64,000 nt of DNA from Candidatus Methanosphaera massiliense. Lineage in GTDB: Archaea; Methanobacteriota; Methanobacteria; Methanobacteriales; Methanobacteriaceae. The notes under the pieces are model-generated. The model was not told the origin of the DNA. It ran no database searches and worked only from the letters and a program-made list of their open reading frames with translations. The stretch lies in assembly GCF_028890305.1 (NCBI RefSeq), contig NZ_JARBXM010000001.1, forward strand, positions 188,501 through 252,500, given 5' to 3'. Positions 27,116 through 36,882 of the stretch are shown here, one piece after another (positions within the stretch are counted from its first letter, which is position 1; every line of letters begins with the position of its first letter). A program made the position numbers and the translations under genes.

Positions 27116-29215
27116 TTGACGGATACAAATAATGACGAAATATACGAAGAGGAATCAAGCATTAATAATGATGATTTAAAACAAGATGCTATTACAGATA
27201 ACAAAATAGAAACAGATACAGATACATCTAAAACAGAAGAAAATGCTGAAACAACAGAAGAATCAAGAAAAGAAGAAATCAAAGAATCAAACTACGATTT
27301 AAGTGACCACATAGTATCTGATATCGATCCCTCAAAATACAAAGATACAGAAGACATAGAAATCCCACCAAAATTAATAGATCAAATCATAGGACAAGAA
27401 GAAGCAGTAGAAACAATCAAAAAAGCAGCAAAACAGAGAAGAAATGTACTATTAATTGGTGAACCTGGTATAGGAAAATCAATGTTAGCAAAAGCAATGG
27501 CAGAACTATTACCACCAGAAGACTTACAAGATATACTAATATATCCTAACGTTGAAAATCCTAACAATCCACTAGTAGGAGTAATGCCTGCAGGTCAAGG
27601 AAAAAAAATAGTGGAAAATGCTAAAAAACAATTCAAAGGTCAGGAAGAAAGAAAAAATATCCTGACAATAGCAATCATAGCACTAATCATGGCTATAGGA
27701 TTTGTAACAAATCAATTCCTAACAGCAATTATTGCAGTTGGTATAGTATTCTTTGCATTATATCAGATAAAACCAAAAAGTCAACAATTAGTACCAAAAT
27801 TACTAGTTAACAATGAAAGCAAAAAAGTTGCACCATTCATTGATGCAACAGGAGCACATGCAGGAGCATTACTAGGTGATGTAAGACACGACCCATACCA
27901 ATCTGGAGGACTAGGAACACCAGCTCACGAAAGAGTAGAAAGTGGAATGATACACAGAGCAAACAAAGGTGTATTATACATAGACGAAATTGGTACAATG
28001 AGTATGAAAACACAACAAGAACTACTAACAGCACTACAGGAACATAAATATCAAATCACCGGACAAAGTGATACCAGTAGTGGTGCAATGGTAAGAACAA
28101 ATGCTGTTCCATGTGACTTTGTATTAGTAGCATCAGGTAACCTCGAAGTACTCGATGACATGCACATAGCATTAAGATCAAGAATAAGAGGATACGGTTA
28201 TGAAATATTCATGAAAGACAGCATGAAAGATACACCAGAAAACCGTGAAAAACTCGTACAATTCGTAGCACAAGAAGTTAAAAATGATGGCAGAATACCC
28301 CATTTCTCAAAAGAAGCAGTAGCTGAAATAATCAAAGAAGCACAACGTAGAGCAGGTAAAAAAGATGCATTAACACTTAAACTAAGAGATCTTGGTGGTC
28401 TAGTAAGAGCAGCAGGTGACGTTGCAGTAGAACAAGGAGCAAATGAAGTAACAGTAGACCATGTATTCGAAGCTAAAAAACAATCCAGAACACTAGAACA
28501 ACAAATAGCTGACAGATACATAACACAAAGAAAACAATACAGTGTATTCTCCAATCAGGGTGCAAAAATTGGTTGTATCAATGGTTTAGCAGTAATTGGA
28601 AACTCCAGTGGTATAGTATTACCTATAGCAGCAGAAGCAGCACCATCTCAAAGTAAAGAAGAAGGTAAAATTATTGCAGCAGGTAAACTTGGAGATATTG
28701 CAAAAGAAGCAGTGCAAAACGTTGGAGCTATCATTAAGAAAAGTATTGGTAAAGACATATCCAACTATGATATACACATACAATTTGTACAATCCTATGA
28801 TGGAGTTGAAGGAGACAGTGCAAGTGTATCCATGGCTACAGCAATCATATCAGCAATAGAAAACATACCAATTGACCAAACATTAGCATTAACTGGTTCA
28901 TTAAGTGTTCGTGGAACCGTACTTCCTATTGGTGGAGTAACCTACAAAATTGAAGCTGCTGCTGAATCTGGAATGAAAAAAGTTCTTATACCAGCATCTA
29001 ATGTTGATGATGTATTAATTGATAAAAAATACATGGAACAAATTGAAATTATCCCTGTAAAAACATTGACAGATGTTCTAGAAGAAGCACTTGTAGGACC
29101 TAGAAAAGATGAATTTATCAAACAACTAAAAGAGAACCGTCTTGACAAAATCAAAGATATGATTCCAAACACAAATGATATTATAAGTTCTAAACCATCA
29201 AAATCCAATAACTAG
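27116..29215 (+). CDS. lonB: Membrane-bound ATP-dependent Lon protease (LonB)
   Basis: Archaeal LonB of 699 residues, which degrades membrane and misfolded proteins. An acidic, low-complexity N-terminal extension (about residues 1-75) precedes an AAA+ module with GEPGIGKSMLAKA. This module is interrupted by two membrane helices (IAIIALIMAIGFV and AIIAVGIVFFALY, about residues 185-220) and resumes with VLYIDEIGTM. The C-terminal protease has Ser568 in GDSAS and Lys611 in TYKIEAA, the 43-residue Ser-Lys spacing of Lon. The start is a TTG at 27116 behind a very strong GGAGGAT. Confidence 0.97.
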   Translation: MTDTNNDEIYEEESSINNDDLKQDAITDNKIETDTDTSKTEENAETTEESRKEEIKESNYDLSDHIVSDIDPSKYKDTEDIEIPPKLIDQIIGQEEAVETIKKAAKQRRNVLLIGEPGIGKSMLAKAMAELLPPEDLQDILIYPNVENPNNPLVGVMPAGQGKKIVENAKKQFKGQEERKNILTIAIIALIMAIGFVTNQFLTAIIAVGIVFFALYQIKPKSQQLVPKLLVNNESKKVAPFIDATGAHAGALLGDVRHDPYQSGGLGTPAHERVESGMIHRANKGVLYIDEIGTMSMKTQQELLTALQEHKYQITGQSDTSSGAMVRTNAVPCDFVLVASGNLEVLDDMHIALRSRIRGYGYEIFMKDSMKDTPENREKLVQFVAQEVKNDGRIPHFSKEAVAEIIKEAQRRAGKKDALTLKLRDLGGLVRAAGDVAVEQGANEVTVDHVFEAKKQSRTLEQQIADRYITQRKQYSVFSNQGAKIGCINGLAVIGNSSGIVLPIAAEAAPSQSKEEGKIIAAGKLGDIAKEAVQNVGAIIKKSIGKDISNYDIHIQFVQSYDGVEGDSASVSMATAIISAIENIPIDQTLALTGSLSVRGTVLPIGGVTYKIEAAAESGMKKVLIPASNVDDVLIDKKYMEQIEIIPVKTLTDVLEEALVGPRKDEFIKQLKENRLDKIKDMIPNTNDIISSKPSKSNN

Positions 29216-29230
29216 AAGTTTATACTTCTA
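29213..29230 (+). terminator. Hairpin terminator after lonB
   Basis: Perfect 7-bp stem TAGAAGT/ACTTCTA with a 4-base loop. It includes the lonB stop codon in its 5' arm and is followed by a T-rich run. Confidence 0.6.
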
Positions 29231-29530
29231 TTCTATTTTTATTTTTTTATTAATGTATTAATCCTATTTTTAGATAACACTAAATAGTAATAATTAAAGA
29301 TTTATGATTAGAGGAAAATTATTCTTTTTTCAATTAAAGTAAGATTAGCATTAAGAGGATTATTTATATCAAAAGTATTAATAAATAAGGAAATATATTA
29401 AAATTAACTGATTTATGACAATGAAAAATAATACGCCAGTATTATTTAGTTTAAATATCACTTCTAATAATGATGAAAAAAGAATGATAAAACGGAAAAT
29501 TATTATTTAATATAAGGAGAGAACCCAATT
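29231..29530. other. Leader region upstream of the DEAD-box helicase
   Basis: About 300 AT-rich bases. It contains helicase promoter candidates and an AAGGAGAG ribosome binding site at its end. A 31-codon open frame from the ATG at 29415 to 29510 lacks a ribosome binding site and is not supported as a gene. Long leaders are common for cold-induced helicases, but no structure is obvious here. Confidence 0.4.
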
Positions 29531-31249
29531 ATGGATAAATTAAAATTCAAAGATTTAAATATATCTCCAGAGATACAGAAAGCTGTTAAAGACATGGGAT
29601 TTGAAGAAGCATCACCTATACAATCATTAGCGATACCTAAAATATTAGATCATAAAGATGTTACAGGTCAAGCACAAACAGGTACTGGTAAAACAGCTGC
29701 ATTTGGAATACCATTATTAGAGAATATTGAAAGTGAAAATAACAATTTACAGGCAATAATACTTTGTCCTACAAGAGAGTTAGCAATACAAGTTGCTGAG
29801 GAATTAAAGAAATTATCTAAATATCTGCCATCAATAAATGTATTACCTATTTATGGTGGACAGCCTATTGACAGACAGATAAAAGCATTAAGAAAAGGTG
29901 TTCAGATTATTATTGGTACTCCTGGAAGAGTAATGGATCATATTGACAGGGGTACTCTTGACTTAAGTACAATTAAAACTGTTATTCTTGATGAAGCAGA
30001 TGAAATGTTAGACATGGGATTTAGAGAAGATATAGAATATATTTTAGAAGATATTCCATATGAAAGGCAGTTCCTGTTATTTTCTGCTACACTTCCAGAG
30101 GAAATCCTTCAACTAGCAAAGAGATATCAGAATAATCCTGAAATAGTTAAAGTTACACAGCATGAACTAACAACTCCTGATGTTGAACAGAAATACTTTG
30201 AAGTTAAAGAGGATATGAAACTAGAATTATTATCCAGATTACTCGATTTATATGACTTTGACTTAGCATTAGTATTCTGTAATACTAAAAGAAAGGTTGA
30301 TAAACTTGTAAGTCACCTTCAAATAAGAGGTTATCTAGCTGATGGATTACATGGTGATTTAACTCAAAATCAGCGTGACCGTGTAATGGACAAGTTTAAG
30401 AAGGGAAATATTGAAATTCTTGTTGCTACTGATGTAGCTGCACGTGGAATTGATGTTAATGGTGTTGAAGCAGTATTTAACTATGATATTCCTACAGATA
30501 ATGAGTATTATGTTCATCGTATAGGTCGTACTGGACGTGCTGGTAAAACAGGTAAGGCTTATAGTTTTGTATCTGGACGTGAAATATATCAATTAAGAGA
30601 TATTCAGAGATATGCTAAAACTAAGATTGAACAAGCACCAATACCATCACTTACAGATGTAGCTGAAGTTAAGAAAGATAATTTCATTGATGACTTAAAA
30701 AAGAGAATTAACACAGAGGACATATCTAAAGAGGTTCATATCATTGAAAGACTTGTAGAGGAGGATTATAATTCAATTGATATTGCAGCCACACTACTTA
30801 AAGGTATAATGGATGAGAATAAATACAAGGAAGAGGAATTTGGTGATACTGGTGCTCATGAAGGTTTTGTAAGATTCTTTATGAGTGTTGGTAGAAAACA
30901 AGATATTACTGTGAATGTTATTATTAATTCTATTCATGAGAAAACCGGACTCAATAATCGTCAAATAGGTAATATTGATATCTTTGATAATTTCTCATTT
31001 GTTGAAATTCCTGTTGAAAATTCATCTGATTTCTATAGATTCATGGGTGACACTCATATTGAAAATAAACGAGTTCACATTGAACCAGCAAGACCTAGAG
31101 AAAAATCTAAGAAAAGAAACTCTGATAAGAAACGTTTTAACAGGCATAATAAAAAAAGTAACAAATTTAATCCTCATCATAAAAACAATCGTAGGAATAA
31201 CCATGATAAGGAAAGAAGTTCTCCTAAAAACTATAAAGATAAAGATTAA
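29531..31249 (+). CDS. DEAD-box RNA helicase with DbpA-type RNA-binding domain
   Basis: ATP-dependent RNA helicase of 572 residues. Visible in order: Q motif (FEEASPIQ), AQTGTGKT, PTRELA, GTPGRVMDHI, DEADEMLDMGF, SAT, then the second RecA domain with ATDVAARGIDV and HRIGRTGR. A DbpA/CsdA-like RNA-binding domain (about residues 440-510, FFMSVGRKQDI) and a Lys/Arg/Asn-rich tail follow. The layout matches bacterial CsdA/DeaD, which help ribosome assembly and cold growth; the same role is inferred here. The ATG at 29531 follows AAGGAGAG. Confidence 0.95.
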   Translation: MDKLKFKDLNISPEIQKAVKDMGFEEASPIQSLAIPKILDHKDVTGQAQTGTGKTAAFGIPLLENIESENNNLQAIILCPTRELAIQVAEELKKLSKYLPSINVLPIYGGQPIDRQIKALRKGVQIIIGTPGRVMDHIDRGTLDLSTIKTVILDEADEMLDMGFREDIEYILEDIPYERQFLLFSATLPEEILQLAKRYQNNPEIVKVTQHELTTPDVEQKYFEVKEDMKLELLSRLLDLYDFDLALVFCNTKRKVDKLVSHLQIRGYLADGLHGDLTQNQRDRVMDKFKKGNIEILVATDVAARGIDVNGVEAVFNYDIPTDNEYYVHRIGRTGRAGKTGKAYSFVSGREIYQLRDIQRYAKTKIEQAPIPSLTDVAEVKKDNFIDDLKKRINTEDISKEVHIIERLVEEDYNSIDIAATLLKGIMDENKYKEEEFGDTGAHEGFVRFFMSVGRKQDITVNVIINSIHEKTGLNNRQIGNIDIFDNFSFVEIPVENSSDFYRFMGDTHIENKRVHIEPARPREKSKKRNSDKKRFNRHNKKSNKFNPHHKNNRRNNHDKERSSPKNYKDKD

Positions 31250-31299
31250 TACTATTTAATCTATTATCTAATTACTATTTTTTTAAAAAAAAAGAAATG

Positions 31300-32175
31300 T
31301 TATAATGATTTTAAATGATTAGCTATTGTTTTAGCCACGCTTATATGTGCAACTTCACTTTTTAGTGTATTTGTTCCTGTTACAGAATTTGCTCCAGCTG
31401 CATTTATTTTTAGTATTGCATCGTTAACTAGTACTGGATGTACACAAACAACATCTACTGCTTTTGCACCTTGTCTTTTTAATATATCTATTGCATTTAC
31501 AATAGTTCCCCCAGTACTTATTATATCATCTACAATTATAACACTACGGTTATCTACTGTGATACTTTTAGTTTTTGTTTTTACTTTTTCTGGTGATAAT
31601 CTAACTTTTTCTAAATAATCATAATCCGTATTTAGTATTCTTGCTATTTCCTTTGCAAAGTTTTCTGCGCCCTTATCTGGTGCTAGTATTACTGGTTTTT
31701 TATCTGAATAATTTTCTCTGATATATGCTGCTATTGCAGGCATTGCTGATAGATTATCTACTGGTATATCATATAAATCACATATGCTTTGTTCGTGTAG
31801 GTTTATAGAGATTACCCGTTTTACGCCCATTGTCTGTATTAATTTTGCAATTGCTTTAGCTGAGATACATTCTACTTCTTTGAATCTGCGTTCTTGTCTG
31901 CTGTATCCTAGGTATGGTGATACTAGTGTTATATCTGTTACATTCATATCTCCAAGAATATCGAGTATGAAAAATAGTTCCATCATGTTTTCATCTTGAG
32001 GATATCCAGTTGATTGAATTACTATCACTGGTTCGTCTTCTGGTATTTCATCTTTTATTCTAAAGTATCTTTCTCCATCAGGAAATTTTCTTGTTTCAAC
32101 AGAACATAGTTTATCATCCAGTTCTCTTGCTACTTCTGCAGCTAGAGCTTGAGATGCTGATCCTCCAATAATCAC
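31300..32175 (-). CDS. prs: Ribose-phosphate pyrophosphokinase
   Basis: Makes PRPP from ribose 5-phosphate and ATP for nucleotide, histidine and methanopterin-type synthesis. It has 291 residues, the shorter archaeal form. Landmarks: RKFPDGERYFR near the N-terminus, the ATP-binding YSRQERRF, and the PRPP loop VIIVDDIISTGGTI. The start is a GTG at 32175 behind GGAGAG. It is convergent with the helicase gene and divergent from hypA across a 465-base gap. Confidence 0.96.
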   Translation of the reverse strand: MIIGGSASQALAAEVARELDDKLCSVETRKFPDGERYFRIKDEIPEDEPVIVIQSTGYPQDENMMELFFILDILGDMNVTDITLVSPYLGYSRQERRFKEVECISAKAIAKLIQTMGVKRVISINLHEQSICDLYDIPVDNLSAMPAIAAYIRENYSDKKPVILAPDKGAENFAKEIARILNTDYDYLEKVRLSPEKVKTKTKSITVDNRSVIIVDDIISTGGTIVNAIDILKRQGAKAVDVVCVHPVLVNDAILKINAAGANSVTGTNTLKSEVAHISVAKTIANHLKSL

Positions 32176-32640
32176 TTAATATTACTCTCCTTAAAAATCT
32201 AATATAATAAGTACTATTCATAATTGTATTTAATTCTAGAATTATTTATTTTCCTAGAAAAAAATGCGTTATCATAATCTAATTAATACTTATGAATTTC
32301 ATTTATAAAATAGTATCTTATTTTTATTAGTCTGTTAAGTGATGACTGATAGTTCGGATAAACAAAAAGTTTATATTAATTACCAATATATTAGTATATG
32401 TTGATATATTGATTTTAATAATTGACAAAAAATCGACAACAAGGAGTAAGTATACTTTTATTATTTTATTATTACAGATAATTGAGAAACCATCATGAAA
32501 AAATAAAGTAATTTTATAATATTATACTTACAAATATAAATAGTGATAAATAAATTCAATTTTAAAAAAATAATTATATAAAAAATATTTAAGTAATACT
32601 GATTTAAGTAATACTAAAAGATAATCGGAGTTAGCATATA
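32176..32640. other. Divergent promoter region between prs and hypAB
   Basis: About 465 AT-rich bases without a supported gene. Next to hypA it holds a TATA-like run (ATTATATAAAAA, around 32571-32585), followed at once by a tandem 14-base repeat (32587-32615). A GTGATGACTGA near 32339 looks like fused C and D boxes, but with no spacer it is not a guide RNA. Confidence 0.5.
32587..32615 (+). repeat. Tandem direct repeat in the hypAB leader
   Basis: Two perfect copies of ATTTAAGTAATACT separated by a single G, ending 25 bases before the hypA start. Adjacent head-to-tail 14-mers directly after a TATA run are a plausible operator or duplicated promoter element. Confidence 0.7.
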
Positions 32641-33024
32641 ATGCATGAATTATCTATGGCAAATAGTATGGTAGAAGCAATACTCGATACTGCAAAGAAA
32701 AATGATGCAATCAGTGTAACAGAAGCAGTACTGGAAGTTGGAGAACTAACCATGCTAAACCCAGAACAACTAAGATTCATGATGGATGTACTAATAAAAG
32801 ATACCATCATGGAAGATGCAGACATAATCATTAACATGATTCCTATTGAAATAGAATGTGAAAAATGTGGTTTCAAGGGTATAAGTGAAACAGATGAAAA
32901 TATGGATCATTTAATGGCTGTAGCTACATGTCCAAAATGTGACAGTACAAGAGTACATGTTATCCAAGGACAAGAATGTAATATTAAAACAATAAAAATA
33001 GAAAGAGAAGATGAAAATGCATAA
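32641..33024 (+). CDS. hypA: Hydrogenase nickel incorporation protein HypA
   Basis: Nickel metallochaperone for [NiFe] hydrogenases, 127 residues. The N-terminal MHEL provides the nickel ligands (His2 and backbone). The zinc domain shows CEKCGF and CPKCDS pairs about 40 residues apart, slightly longer spacing than in bacterial HypA. GGAG lies 11 bases upstream. It overlaps hypB by 14 bases, indicating coupling. It acts with HypB, and the HycI-like protease elsewhere in the window completes maturation. Confidence 0.96.
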   Translation: MHELSMANSMVEAILDTAKKNDAISVTEAVLEVGELTMLNPEQLRFMMDVLIKDTIMEDADIIINMIPIEIECEKCGFKGISETDENMDHLMAVATCPKCDSTRVHVIQGQECNIKTIKIEREDENA

Positions 33025-33685
33025 CGTAGCAAGCATAGAAGTAGAACAAGATATTATTCAAGCAAATGACCAAATAGCATTTGATAACAGAAAAAAATTT
33101 GATGAAAAAGGAGTATTTACCGTAGACCTTGTAGGAGCAGTAGGTTCAGGTAAAACAGCATTAATCGAAAAATTAATCGATGAAATGGATGATGACATCG
33201 GAGTAATTGCTGGAGACATTCTAAGTAAATTTGATGCAAAAAGAATTGAAGCAAAAAAAGTACCAGTAAAAGGATTAAACACTGGAAAAGAATGTCACCT
33301 AGACGCACATCTAGTCGAACACTCACTAGAAGACGTACCACTCGATGATATTTCCGTATTATTCATCGAAAATGTAGGAAACCTCATCTGTCCAGCAGAC
33401 TTCAAAATAGGTGCACACGTAAGAACAGTTATTATCAGTGTAACCGAAGGAGATGACACAGCAGAGAAACATCCAATGATTTTCAAAAATGCTGATATGG
33501 CTATAGTTAATAAAATAGACATAGCTGATGCAGTTGGAGCAGATGCTGATAAAATGGTTAACGATATAAAAACAATCAATCCAGACATCCCAGTAATTAA
33601 ATGTAGTATAAAAACTGGTGAAGGTATTGATGAAGTTATAAAAACCTACAAAGACTTCCAAAGCAAAAGACTCAATGCAAACTAA
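33011..33685 (+). CDS. hypB: Hydrogenase maturation GTPase HypB
   Basis: SIMIBI-class GTPase that drives nickel delivery with HypA; 224 residues. Motifs: P-loop [17 protein letters not shown] switch I region, the metal-binding [21 protein letters not shown] (switch II) and NKIDIA for guanine. There is no His-rich nickel store at the N-terminus. ATGs at 33011 and 33017 are both possible. Confidence 0.96.
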   Translation: MKMHNVASIEVEQDIIQANDQIAFDNRKKFDEKGVFTVDLVGAVGSGKTALIEKLIDEMDDDIGVIAGDILSKFDAKRIEAKKVPVKGLNTGKECHLDAHLVEHSLEDVPLDDISVLFIENVGNLICPADFKIGAHVRTVIISVTEGDDTAEKHPMIFKNADMAIVNKIDIADAVGADADKMVNDIKTINPDIPVIKCSIKTGEGIDEVIKTYKDFQSKRLNAN

Positions 33686-33780
33686 ATTAAACTATTTAAA
33701 ACATTCAAATAAGTAAATAAATTAAATTTACTTATTCTACTTTTTTTATAATAACAAAAACTTTATGAGGAGCAACAACA

Positions 33781-34818
33781 ATGAAAATATGGATTGATAT
33801 TGTGAACACGCCCCACGTACGATTTTTTAATGGAATTATTAAAAAATTAAAAGCAGATGGGCATGACGTTCTAATAACTGCAAGAGATTACTCTAATATA
33901 CATGATTTATTAGATATTTTTGGATTAGAATATACTTCTATCGGTAATCATGGTGTTACACTCGAAGAAAAGTTATTATCAAGTACAAAACGTGCATATG
34001 AACTATCAAAATTCATATCAAAACAGGACATTGATGTTGCTATCACTAAACATTCAATTGAATTACCTAGAGTCGCTTTTGGACTAGGTATACCCAACAT
34101 ATTTATTCTTGATAATGAGCATGCTGTAGCAGCAAATAAATTAACATTACCACTGACAAACAAACTAATTATACCCGAAATATTTGATGTATGGAATACT
34201 ATTAAATTTGGAATGGATCCCAACAATATTGTCCGATATAATGGTACCTGTGAAGTTACACACCTAGAGGACTTCAAATATAATGAGAATATACTTGAAG
34301 ATTTAGGAATAAAACTTACTAAAGAACATGTTATATTAATGAGACCTGAACCCTCATTAGCATCATATTTAGATACAGATTGTACAAAGTCCGTGCTAAC
34401 ACCTATCATTAATGAGTTAAAAGATATTGCAGATATACTTGTAATCCCACGGTTTAAAGCACAGAGTGATATATTTAAGAACATACCTAATGTTCAAGTT
34501 ATAAAAACACCTGTTGATACTTTTAGTCTAATGAAGAGAGTAGATCTTGTTATTGGTGCTGGTGGTACAATGAATAGAGAAGCAGCTCTTTTAGGAACCC
34601 CTGTTATATCATGTTATCCTGGAAAACAATTATCAGTAGATACATATTATATTGAAAAAGGTCTGATGAAAAGATCAACAGATTTAAATGAAATTATCGC
34701 ATTATCTAAGGAGTTATTAGAAAATAAACATGTGGATAGACACGTTGAAACTGATAATCTTATAGATCTAATTGTTAATGAAATATATAAAACATACTCT
34801 GAAAACAAGAATAATTAA
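33781..34818 (+). CDS. DUF354 family protein (glycosyltransferase-B-like fold)
   Basis: Conserved protein of 345 residues. The opening MKIWIDIVNTPHVRFFNGII and the middle AITKHSIELPRVAFGLGIPN are DUF354 marks. The C-terminal half VIGAGGTMNREAALLGTPVIS has the nucleotide-sugar-binding look of GT-B enzymes such as UDP-GlcNAc 2-epimerase and MurG relatives. No substrate is known; a surface-polysaccharide or lipid role is possible. The ATG at 33781 follows GAGGAG. It is followed on the opposite strand by tRNA-Ala. Confidence 0.82.
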   Translation: MKIWIDIVNTPHVRFFNGIIKKLKADGHDVLITARDYSNIHDLLDIFGLEYTSIGNHGVTLEEKLLSSTKRAYELSKFISKQDIDVAITKHSIELPRVAFGLGIPNIFILDNEHAVAANKLTLPLTNKLIIPEIFDVWNTIKFGMDPNNIVRYNGTCEVTHLEDFKYNENILEDLGIKLTKEHVILMRPEPSLASYLDTDCTKSVLTPIINELKDIADILVIPRFKAQSDIFKNIPNVQVIKTPVDTFSLMKRVDLVIGAGGTMNREAALLGTPVISCYPGKQLSVDTYYIEKGLMKRSTDLNEIIALSKELLENKHVDRHVETDNLIDLIVNEIYKTYSENKNN

Positions 34819-34839
34819 TTTAATACATTATTATTAAAA

Positions 34840-34913
34840 TGGACTAGTCGGGAGTTGAACCCGAGGCCTTCGCCATGCCGAGGCGACGCTCTACCAAGCT
34901 GAGCTACTAGCCC
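34840..34913 (-). tRNA. tRNA-Ala (anticodon GGC)
   Basis: A 74-base cloverleaf on the minus strand. Acceptor GGGCTAG/CTAGTCC carries the G3:U70 alanine identity pair; D stem GCTC/GAGC; anticodon stem TCGCC/GGCGA around TCGGCAT, giving anticodon GGC. T arm is TCGGG-TTCAACT-CCCGA; discriminator A; no encoded CCA. Position 33 is C rather than the near-universal U. Confidence 0.93.
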
Positions 34914-35003
34914 TAGAATAAGATAGTTATATTATTATTTTTCATAATATATATTTCTTATCATAATTTAATAATTAATGATAAAAGTAAGAAGTGATAT
35001 GAA

Positions 35004-35516
35004 ATGGCAGACTTAGAAGAAATTATTAAAACACGTAGAAGTATACGAAAATATGCTGATAAAGAAGTAGAAGACGAAAAGATTGAAAAAATATTAAAAG
35101 CTGGAATGCAGGCACCAGGCAGCAGATTAGGTGCAGAACCATGGGAATTTATTGTTGTTAAAAACAGAGAAACCATTGATAAATTAGGTGAAATCAAACC
35201 ACGTGCTAAAGATGCACAGGCAGTGATTGTATTAGTAGCAAATATTGATTTATCATTCTATAAAGATGCATGGCAACAGGATATGAGTGCAGCTGCAGAA
35301 AACATGTTACTTGAAGCATGTAATCTTGGATTAGGTGGTCTCTGGAATGGAGTTGCTCCATGGCAGGATATTATGAATCCTATAGCAGAAATATTTGATT
35401 TACCTGAAAATGTAAGACCATTCTGCTTAATTACTTTAGGTTATCCTGGTGAAGGACAGGAAAATAAATTTATGGATAAATTCCATGAAGAAAGAATTCA
35501 TTATGAAAAATACTAA
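35004..35516 (+). CDS. Nitroreductase family protein
   Basis: FMN-dependent oxidoreductase of 170 residues. The family opening IIKTRRSIRKYADKEVEDEK binds the FMN phosphate. QAPGSRLGAEPWEF and the C-terminal FCLITLGYPGE also match. The natural substrate cannot be inferred. A second nitroreductase, fused to a ferredoxin, lies 1.4 kb downstream, beyond a membrane protein gene. Confidence 0.9.
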   Translation: MADLEEIIKTRRSIRKYADKEVEDEKIEKILKAGMQAPGSRLGAEPWEFIVVKNRETIDKLGEIKPRAKDAQAVIVLVANIDLSFYKDAWQQDMSAAAENMLLEACNLGLGGLWNGVAPWQDIMNPIAEIFDLPENVRPFCLITLGYPGEGQENKFMDKFHEERIHYEKY

Positions 35517-35728
35517 TAATAAATAAATATTCTTTTTATTATTCTCTTTATTTAATATCCGATTTTATCATACTGTTTTTTGAAAATTATTAATGATGTT
35601 TTCTTGACTTATTTTAACATAATTATTAATAAAATAAAATATTAATATAATTATAGTAATTAATTGAATTATACATTCAACAAACAATTAAATTCAGATA
35701 GGAATTTATTTGGAGGATAGATGATTAT

Positions 35729-36811
35729 ATGGCATTAATAGCTACTAATCACCTAATGTTAATTTTAGAAGTTGCTATTCTTATACATATAGGAGTTCTT
35801 TTAATATTAAACTTCTTACCATTAAGTTTCAGCTTAATATTTCTATTATCTTTAATATTAGGTGTAGGAATAACTCTATTATTCGGTGTGGATGCTATTT
35901 GTCTTCTACTACCAATGTTGAGTCATCATGAATTTACCCACCCATATGGTCCTATAGCTATACTGGTTGTGGTAACGTCGTGGGCGATTCTTCCAATGTT
36001 GCGAGATCAAAATATTAAAACATCTAATATTAGATTATTAATTATTTTAATAACTGCTGGTATTACTATATTTGGAGCAATAGTTCACAGAGACTTCTTA
36101 CTCATGTGGGTTCTTGGATTAGTTATCGGATTTTTCATTCTTAGTAAAACATTTAGAAGGGAAAATTCCATATTAAGTGCTCGAAGAATTCTGTTGATTA
36201 TTGTGGCATTGTTTGTAGTTTTCGGAGCTATGGAAGGATTATCTCAATTATTACATATGGAAATTATAAGTCCATTAGCAAGAATTGATCGTATGAATAC
36301 AAATCAATTTGCTAGTCTTCAATTAGTTATTGATAACACAAATGTACTTGGACATAATGCAAATGCAACCTACTGGGGAAATGCAAGTACAGGAAATAGT
36401 GATGGATATATATCATTACCATTAACCTTTATCACATACTTCGGTTTACCATTCCCGTTATTCTACGGTATCCTTGTAACTAGAAAAGATGTTATAGATT
36501 ACTTCTTACCTGGAATATTTGGTGTAGGATTTGATTTTGGTTATCTAGCATTAGCATTAATCATTATTTGGATTTTAATTGTAATAATTGTAGGACTTAA
36601 AGTATTAGATAAATATAGAGTTCAACGAGAACGTGGAAATAAAAAATATTTAGGAAGAGAAGCATTACTGATAGGATCACTATCAGCATTTATTGCTCAA
36701 ACCGTTTTAGGATTCTTTGTTATCACAAGAACAATCAATGGATCGGCACTGGTAACATATCTCTTCTTAAGTGCAATGGTTATGGCACATATTGTGACAA
36801 CCAAAAGATAA
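35729..36811 (+). CDS. Polytopic membrane protein, function unknown
   Basis: Unrecognised integral membrane protein of 360 residues with about eight to ten predicted helices. A longer polar segment (about residues 180-225, rich in Asn, with NANATYWGNAST) lies between helices. A basic loop (KVLDKYRVQRERGNKK) precedes the last two helices. It has a strong GGAGGAT ribosome binding site at 35712-35718. The topology could suit a polymerase, ligase or flippase of envelope polymers, but no motif supports that. Neighbours on both sides are nitroreductases. Confidence 0.7.
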   Translation: MALIATNHLMLILEVAILIHIGVLLILNFLPLSFSLIFLLSLILGVGITLLFGVDAICLLLPMLSHHEFTHPYGPIAILVVVTSWAILPMLRDQNIKTSNIRLLIILITAGITIFGAIVHRDFLLMWVLGLVIGFFILSKTFRRENSILSARRILLIIVALFVVFGAMEGLSQLLHMEIISPLARIDRMNTNQFASLQLVIDNTNVLGHNANATYWGNASTGNSDGYISLPLTFITYFGLPFPLFYGILVTRKDVIDYFLPGIFGVGFDFGYLALALIIIWILIVIIVGLKVLDKYRVQRERGNKKYLGREALLIGSLSAFIAQTVLGFFVITRTINGSALVTYLFLSAMVMAHIVTTKR

Positions 36812-36882
36812 TAACCCCCATTCCATATTTTTTTTACTTTTTTTATGATGAAAAGAATAATATTTAATAAGGAGTTAATTTT

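Noticed and set aside
32335-32355. GTGATGACTGA resembling C and D boxes upstream of hypA.
   Set aside because: The two boxes are adjacent with no guide between them, and no second pair is found on either strand.
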